Positions 46,801 through 55,800 of a DNA stretch of 64,000 nt are shown piece after piece. Source of the stretch: Saprospiraceae bacterium (GTDB lineage: Bacteria; Bacteroidota; Bacteroidia; Chitinophagales; Saprospiraceae); NCBI GenBank assembly GCA_016787575.1, contig JAEUUO010000008.1:1-64000 (forward strand), read 5' to 3'. How positions within the stretch are numbered: position 1 is the first letter of the stretch; every line of letters begins with the position of its first letter. The notes under the pieces are model-generated. The model was not told where the DNA came from and ran no database searches. It saw only the letters and a list, made by a program, of their open reading frames with translations. The position numbers were made by a program, and so were the translations under genes.

Positions 46801-49800
46801 TCCTAAATGATTTAATACATACCCTCTAGGCGTATTAATGGCCGCTTCAGGAATGTTTAAATTGTAGAAAAATCTAGCAGGATTATCTGGGAAGCCTGCA
46901 ATTGCAGCACCTATGTGTAATGTTAAGACACCACCCGCTGGTAATACTGGTCCAGGCATGTTAGGTAACATGTATGAACCAATCATAATACCACGTTCAA
47001 AAACTTGAAGTGATAAACAACTTAAATCTATAGATGATGGTCCAAAGTTGGTTACCTCAACATAATCTCCATTAGTATCTGAAGGAGCAATAAATGTTGG
47101 TAATGGACTGGTAGTACCTACTACTGTTGCATCTATTTGCTGTGTAACTTCAGTTATCAATAAGATTGGCTGATCTTGTACGGTATAGCACACAGAATTA
47201 TTTCCTTTAGGGAAATTACTTCCGCTTGCATCCCGAATACCCGTCTTAATAGTATCTCCAGCTTCATTTCTGATAGCATAGATTACTGCAGTATGTGGAC
47301 AAACGTCTTTAACAGATACTGGAGCTAAACCTTGTAAATTATTCACACCACAAACGCCCGGAGTATTAACTACATCCACATTTGAAGGGCAGGTTATTGA
47401 TGGAACATCCCAGTAATCGTTAACTACCACTTTAATAGTACAAGTATCTCTGTTGTTGCAAAGATCTCTTGCTTCATATTTTAACACAGTAGTACCAACT
47501 GGGAATCTGTATTGTACTGGATTTGGACCATAGATTTGGGTAATTACAATACTATCCTGATGTGTACAATTATCAATTGCTATCAGTTTTGGTACTGTAA
47601 CATATGCATCGCAATGATCTTTTTCTGCATCCTGAACAATTGGAGGAGGACAATTCAAGAATCTAGGTCTTGTTGTATCCACAATTGAGAATCTAGCACG
47701 ACTGGTAGTAAAGTTACCACAATCATCCGTTGCTCTAAAGGTTACATCCACAAATCTTGAAGGACCGCATACGCGTACCCAGTTTAATGACTGGTAATCG
47801 TTGGTGTATGTAATCTGATCACTACAAGCATCAGTTGTTGAGAATCTTGCTCTGATATTTAACCATCCAATTAATTCATCATCATTGTTACCAGATAAAT
47901 TCTCACAAGAAATAGTAGTATCTCTTGCAGGAGTAACCAATGTTGGAGCCTGTGTATCTACGATGATAAATGAAGCTTCACGGGATGCTGAATTTCCAGA
48001 ACAGTCGAATGCAGTAAAACGATAAACAGTGCTGTCTGTATTGCTGCAACGATCGTACTCTCTCACTAAATCGTGCTCAACACGAACGATTCCATTACAA
48101 GCATCAGCCTGAATTGTACCATTACCATTAGCAGCCAACCAAGCATTTAATTGGGCAATGTTTCCTCTGCTATCGCACTGAGCAGTAGCATTAGATGGAG
48201 GTACTGACCAAACTGGAAGAGTTGTATCACGAATTATAAACTTCGCTATGGTTCCAACAGAAATGTTTCCGCAAGAATCCAATGCATTAAACATATAAGT
48301 TAATCTGCGATTTGCACCACAGGTAACTTCTGTACGCATTAAGGTAGTATCCCAAACAAAAATTCCACCATTCAATACGTTTAAGTCTGTCTGTAATGGA
48401 GTCGAGTTTAAGTAATCAAGCATGTTCTGCTTAAGATTTGTAGCATTAGGTTGTGGTGAATGGAAATTCGTAGAAGTCATTCCACCAAATAGTACTAAAC
48501 CACCACCCCAGTAACTTTCTGCAAGTACAGTTCCATTGGTTCCACCATTTTCACGAATGATTGTTTTCATTGTTGGAGGACCTACTAATGAGTGACCATA
48601 GAATGTACCACTGTATGTTGCACCAGTTGGTAAGAATGGTCCATTAAATATAGCATGTGGTATTGCTTGAATCACATTGGATGTGAAAGCAGGATATTGA
48701 ATAACAACTCCACCGAATCCAAGATTGATATTACCTCCTTGGTTTGGTGCTGCATTTAAGAATAAGCGACCACCACAAGTAACCCATGATTCGATGAGAT
48801 TGTTGTTATTTCCAACAAATGTATTAAATGCATTTGCAGCAAAATCCCCGCCATCTACGTAAACCAATCTGTAGTTTCTAGAGAACACTGTAGCTGCATT
48901 CACATTGAAATCAAATAAATCCCAGTTGCCAGCTCCAAACACAGCATTCATCGTTGCTGTATAAGTTCCAGATCCCCATGGGAATGGATTTGAAGTAATC
49001 AATGCAACTCTTGCGTTTGCCAATGGCTGACAAGTCAATCCACTGCATAAATCAGCAGCGGTTGCTCCTCCATGATTTGCAATCCATGTTGCGAACTCCT
49101 GAAGATTTCCTCTGCCATCGCATTCAACAGTTGTGTCTTTTGCTGGAGACAAGATAGAAGGAGCTGTACGGTCTACAATTGTAACAGTTGCTTGAGCAGA
49201 ACTTGCGTTTCCACAAACATCAAATGCAGTGAAAGTAACCAATGCAGAACCTGTATTTCTATTGCAACCACCGGATAAACCATTGTAGTTGTTTGTATAA
49301 TTAATTGTAGTCTGGCAAGAGTCTAATGCAACTCCATTACCATTTGAACGTAACCATGCTGATACTTGAGAATATGGATCGTTTGAATTATCGCACTCTA
49401 CAGTTAAGTTTTGAGGTCTAACATTCCATACCGGAGGTGTCTGATCTCTAACTTGTAATGTAAAGGTTACTGAAGATGTATTTCCACAACGATCTCTAAC
49501 TGTAAATACCACTGGAATTGCAACTCCGCAATAATTATTGATTAAACCGGAGAAATTATTCGTCCATGATAAGAATGTTGAAGCATCGCAAGCATCAGTA
49601 GCCGTTGTACCTGCGTGAGTATCAAGCCAGTTATAAACTCTAGCATACACATCATTTCCGCATTCTACAACCAGATTTGAACCACCAGTTATAACAGGTG
49701 GAGTAACATCTTGTACTGTATAATTCGCATATCCAACTCTGGTATTGCCGCAAGCATCTGTAGCCGTAAACACAAATACATAAATACCTGTACCCGGACT

Positions 49801-52800
49801 GCAGGATGATTGACGATCAAATACTCGATTGGTAACCGTAACTCCTGCACAATTGTCTGTTGCACTGGCGCCAGCAGCCCAAGTAGCCATAGATGGGCTT
49901 AGTGGGTTTTGGCAGTTTACAGTAATTGGTGCAGGTAAGTTTAAGGTTGGTCTTACCGTATCTGTATAAATATTTAAAGTATAGCTGTTGTTACAACCGT
50001 TTGGATCATCTACAGTATAAGTTACTGCATAGATTCCACAAGCATTGGCGACAAAAGTACCTGGTCCACCATTACCGCTATTGGTAACACCAAGACCTGT
50101 AAATGTACCACCACCCAATACTGGAGTCAAGGTAACTGACTGACCCACACATGGGTTCACTGGACTTGCAGTAAATGTTGCATTCAACAAGGTACCATCA
50201 CGGATCGAGATACGCTCGCAATACACTTCAGAACAAACGATTTGCGCATTAGGAGGCGTTACCTGATTTGGTCCTGATGTTGGTCCGCAAGATGGCGTGG
50301 TGATATTTTCAGTCATACACAGATCAAATACCAAGCCACCAACAGGAACCGGTCCGTTGATTGTGAACGCACCATTAGTTGTATTCAATGTGATCGCTGG
50401 AAGAGGTGTTGGGTTTGTTACCCAAGATCTTGTAACTGTTCCAGCTGGATCGTATGATGGACTATTAACCAATGGACTGAATGTAGTAACGGGATCATTC
50501 GTTGACCAACAGATTTCATTCTGTACACTAAATGATGGTGTAGGTTGCTCAGATATCTGCAAGCAGGCTGTGTTTTGTGCAAAACATCCACCTCCAGTAG
50601 CACCTGGAACAGTTTGTACTGTGTATGTAAAGCAATAACAACCAGCTTGTGTAAATACCAAGTTTCCTCCCATGATTTGAGCTCCGGATGGAGGTGTTCC
50701 TGCAAAGGTCCACGTTCCACCACCTGTTGTAGCATTGCTAGCAAACAATACAGATAATGGAATTACACCACCTGGTTCAAGAATACATGGTATTTGTTTG
50801 TTGACCAAAGTAGCATTTGCTAATGGAGCAACGATGATATTTCTACTTAATACGTTAGAACATCCATCTGGACTTTGAACAGTGTAAGTCACTACATGAG
50901 TACCTACTCCAGCTAAAGCTGGACAGAATTCATAATTTGGATGACCACTGGTTGCAGGTTGAACTCCCTGACCAGTAAATACTCCACCAGGAGTTCCTGT
51001 AACCAATGCATCTAAATCAACACACGCTGCGTCCACACAAATAGGACCAAAACCAGTCCAGGTTGGACTTGAAGCAGTCACTGTATTTGTAACGGTGATT
51101 GTTTGACAGAATTCCTTACGGCATTCTACGAAAGTGCAACCACTGTTGTCGTAATGTTCTTGCATGCAAATAGTAGCAGTACCTGCTCCAACGATGGTTA
51201 CTAAACCACCAGAAGAAACTGTAGCTACCGCATTGTTACTAGAACTATAGCCTCTTAAGAATAAGGTTGTATTCGGATGAGGATTTGTACTTAATAAGTA
51301 ATTAGCAGGAATATTGTAAGTGATGGTAGGTACACCTACAGCCCAACATGTTTGATCAGGTATACTGAATCTTGGTGTTGGTTCTTCACCTACTGATAAT
51401 GTATAATCGTAACTTGAAGTACATGCGCCGTCAGCACCAGGGAAAGCGGTCACTGTATACCGAACGGTATAACAACCTGGATCAGAATAAATTAAAGTAT
51501 TGTTTTGTACAAATCCAGTAATTCCAGAACCAATGGCATTGGTTGGGCTACTGATTAATGTCCAAGTTCCGCCACGGGTTGCCGTTGGGCATAAAAATCC
51601 GGTTAAGTCAAACTCTCCATGGGTATAATAGCTCGATATAAATACTGGTAAAGTACTTACTGCAGCATTTGTAAATCCGCCATATGTCTGAACTGAACCT
51701 AAACGGTGCACCGCACAAGCAATTCCAAAGTTATTTTGAGGACAAACTGCAGTAACTGGTGCAAACACTTCAATATTATGTGTTTGAACCGCTGTACAAC
51801 CTGCTCCGTTTTGAACAGTATAAGTAACTGCATGAATTCCAGGACCAGCAACTGCTGGGCAAAATCTGTAATTTGGATGTGAAGGATCTAACTGAACGCC
51901 ATTTCCTGTAAATACACCACCTGTTGTACCTGTAATTCTTAAATCCAGGTCAACACATGGATCGTCAGTACACAATGGACCAAAACGTGTCCAAGTTGGA
52001 ACTGATACGACTGTTGTTTGGTGAACGGTCAGCAATTCACAGTATTGTCTGCTGCAATTGTAAGCACCTGCATTACCACAAGCTGGATAATTTAAAGTTT
52101 CTGTCAAGCAAATATTAAATGTTCCAGCACCCATAACTGTTATAGTTGGGTTTTGGCTGGTTGCTGTTCCAAAATTAGGAACAGGACCTGCTCCAGAAAC
52201 GATGCTTGCAGTCCATTGGAATGTTCTGGAAGAAGTTCCATTTCCATAAGTTTCTCCATGGTATGAAGTAGGAATTACTACGCTACCTGGAATGCCATCC
52301 CAACACAATTCTTCTGCCATATCAAATCCAGTTTGAGGTTCTTCACCTAAACTGATAAAGATATCATCAGATGTTGCAGCACAACCACCGGTTGCACCAG
52401 CATATCTCGCAGGTAAACTGTAACGCAACTGGTAACAACCAGGACCACCTCTCAATGATTCGTTAGCAACAACTGCCGCTGAAGCACTTGAAATGATAGA
52501 CCAGGTACCACCACGAGTTGTGTTGATTCCTGCATATAATTGACTTAAATCGAATATAATGAATGGTCCTGAACCGAAATCAAAATCGAAACAAGCGAAT
52601 GAGCGATCTGAAATAAGTGTAGGATCATTTACTGGAGCCACATAGATTAATTTGCAATTGTATTTCATGCAATTGGCTTCACCCGTCATAACACAAATCA
52701 AGTGATAACCAGGACCAGCAGCAGAAGGATTGAATGTACCTGTTGGATCATTTCCTGTTCCATCAGTTACTCCATCACCAGACCAGATTACTTCAGCATT

Positions 52801-55800
52801 TCCATCAGGTGAACCTGCATTAACAGATGCATGTGGATTGCTTAAGCTCAACGTAAAGCTGGTAACATCCGCACAAATATTGTTTGGTAAGTTAAAGCTT
52901 GGATCACTGGCTGCATAAACAACCATCACCATGGTGTCAACTTCCTGACAGTTTGGACCGCCTGGACTGTTCATTCCAATTGTATAGGTAACAAGATGCG
53001 TGCCTTCCCCTGCAACAGATGGACTAAAGGTCGCAGTTGCGCCATTTCCGGCATCAACAACACCAGGTCCCGCAAAAACTCCATTTACACCGCATATTCT
53101 TGTGGTACCATTATTTCTTAAAGTATATAAAGCCAAATCATTTGCACAGAAGGTTTGCTCACCTATTAAGTCAATGTGTGCTTTTTGATTTATAGTAATT
53201 CTTCCTGTACAAACGATGTCTTGTGGACAGCTTGTAATTCTATATTCATAATCAACATAACCACAGCCTCCATTGTAAACTAAACCGGTAACCATGTCAC
53301 CTGTTTTAACATTTACATCAAAATCGACAGGGTTTGCTGTAATTCTAACCAAACCATTTCCTGATTGAACTCCTGAATTAGTGGTTCCACCGGTTACTCC
53401 TCCAATATAAGAAGAACCACCGCCACCACCGGCTGGCCAACCAGAACCGTGATCTTGTGTGGATGTTCCACCGCCACCGCCAAAATAGCCGCCGCCACCG
53501 CCGCCGCAACCTTGAGCAGCAACAGCAGTACCACCATTTCCGCCTTGTCCTGAAGCACCATTAGTAGCACCACGAGTTAATAAACCGGCTAATCCACCAG
53601 AAGCTTGGGTACCTCCACCGCCACCGATGGAACCGCTAAAGCCAACACCATTCCCTCCGGTTAATCCACCACCTGAACCACCATTGGCATTACAACCTGC
53701 ACCACCACCACCACCGGCTACAATTACGCGGTTAGCTAAAGCAACACCTCCAACTCTAATATCAGAAGCACCACCACCGCCACCGCCATTGGCAACTTGT
53801 GGGAAATTATCAAATCCTCCGTTTCCACCGCCATTAAATCCACCTGGATTGTTAGCATCTACTGCAAATTGGCTGTCACCTTGACCTCCAACATAAATAT
53901 TTAATACCTGTCCTGGGGTTACAGCAAGCGTTCCACTTGCAAAACCACCTAATCCACCAGATCCACATGGACCGCCCCAGCTACCATTTCCTCCTTGTGC
54001 ACCCCATGCATCAATATTCAGAGAGAATACACCAGCAGGCACTACATATTGTTGTACGCCACCAGTGAAATTGAATGTTTGGTTTACTGCAGGTGGATTC
54101 ACGCCCGTACTGGTAACTCCAGTAACAGTGAATTTTCCACCTAAAAGTGCGTTGGAAGCTAAAAGATCCGAGAATGATATGGTTGCCTTTGGATCTAAAC
54201 AGGATCTATAATCTTGAATTGTACAGGTACCGGCAACGTTATTTCTAACTTCAACAGTCGTACAAATAGTTTCTTCACATTTTGGATCACCTACATTTAC
54301 ACATACTGTGAAAAATCCAGGGCCGGGCAGACCATCATAATCTGTATCCGGTGGGAGAAATTCAGCAGTTGTGCCAATGTCAGTAATTCCATCTCCAAAC
54401 CAGCGGATATTATCAGCAGTCAATGGATTACCAGCGCGGTCAATTGCATTAAACATAGATATAATTACTGGCCAAGTTCTGTTTTCACATAAGACACCTG
54501 GATTAGCAATTCCATAAGTTGATCCTGGAGTTGGTGCTTTTTGATAAACAGTCACCACATCCGTCCTAGAAATTTCAGGACATACACCGGATGGATCTTG
54601 AACAGACCAGGTAATGCTGTAATTACCTGCTGGAGGATTAATATTAAAAGTTGGGAAGGTAAATGCTCCAATGGTTGTCATATGAGATCCTCCTGGAATT
54701 AATCCGGAGAATACACGAACGATGTAATCGTCGCAACCTCTTAAATTGGTCAAAGTTGATAATGTTCCATCTCCCTGACATCTGATATCTGTAGTTGCAA
54801 CTTCTAATTCAGAACAACGGTGGAAATCAACCAATATGGTATCTCTTCGTGCATTGTTGTTGCAATCGGTATATTCATAAATGACACGGCTGATTCCACA
54901 ACCGTCATTGTATAATGCAGCATGTGAATTGCCTGGTCCAGGAGGAGGTAATAATACAAAATTCAAACCTGGAGGATTCTGGATAATCCAGTTTCCACCT
55001 TCCGGAGCTGAGCCTAATAAGAATGTTTCTAAATCGATTAATTCATCTGGACAAGCACACAATGCAAAATCCGCGATCAAATAAGGTGGATTGGTGCTTT
55101 GCTCAACATTGATCACACGTGTTAATTCAACGTGACAATTGGCATCACCGATCGTATAAGTTACAGCATATGCACCCGGTTGGGTTGGATTGAAAATACC
55201 ACCGCCCGCATTGCAACGGCCAGGTGATACTTGATCTCCACTCCACTCACCACAAAGTTTTCCTGTAATAAGTGTACATAAATTTAAAGGCAATTGTCCG
55301 GTATTTAAACAGATCCGACCTGGATTGGTCCAGTTTGCATCCGCAGGATTTGCCCGAACAAAAATTTCACATGTCCCAATATTTGGATTCACATTACCCG
55401 CACAATCTCTTGCGCCTAATTCAACTAGATCTGGCCCTAAAAAATAACAATTATATGTGTAACAAGGAATTCCAGGTGGATTATTACAAACAGTAAAAAT
55501 TTCTGGGTTAGGATCACAATTGTCAGCAACGGTTGCTAAACCATTAAAGAAATTAGATGGCAAGGTTGCTGTTGTGTATTGACAAGTAACCGGGTCAACA
55601 TCTAAATTAAGATAGGTAACTCCAGGAGGACAAACTACAGTTCCAGATGGAGGAGTAATATCACCTACAGTGATAATGCCGCCGCAATTTTTTACTACAG
55701 GTCCATTCCCATTACAATCGGTATATGAAAAACTAACATTTATAGTTATAGCATTAGGACAAACCAAACCACTGGCATTAAATGGTCCAGGAGGAGGAGT

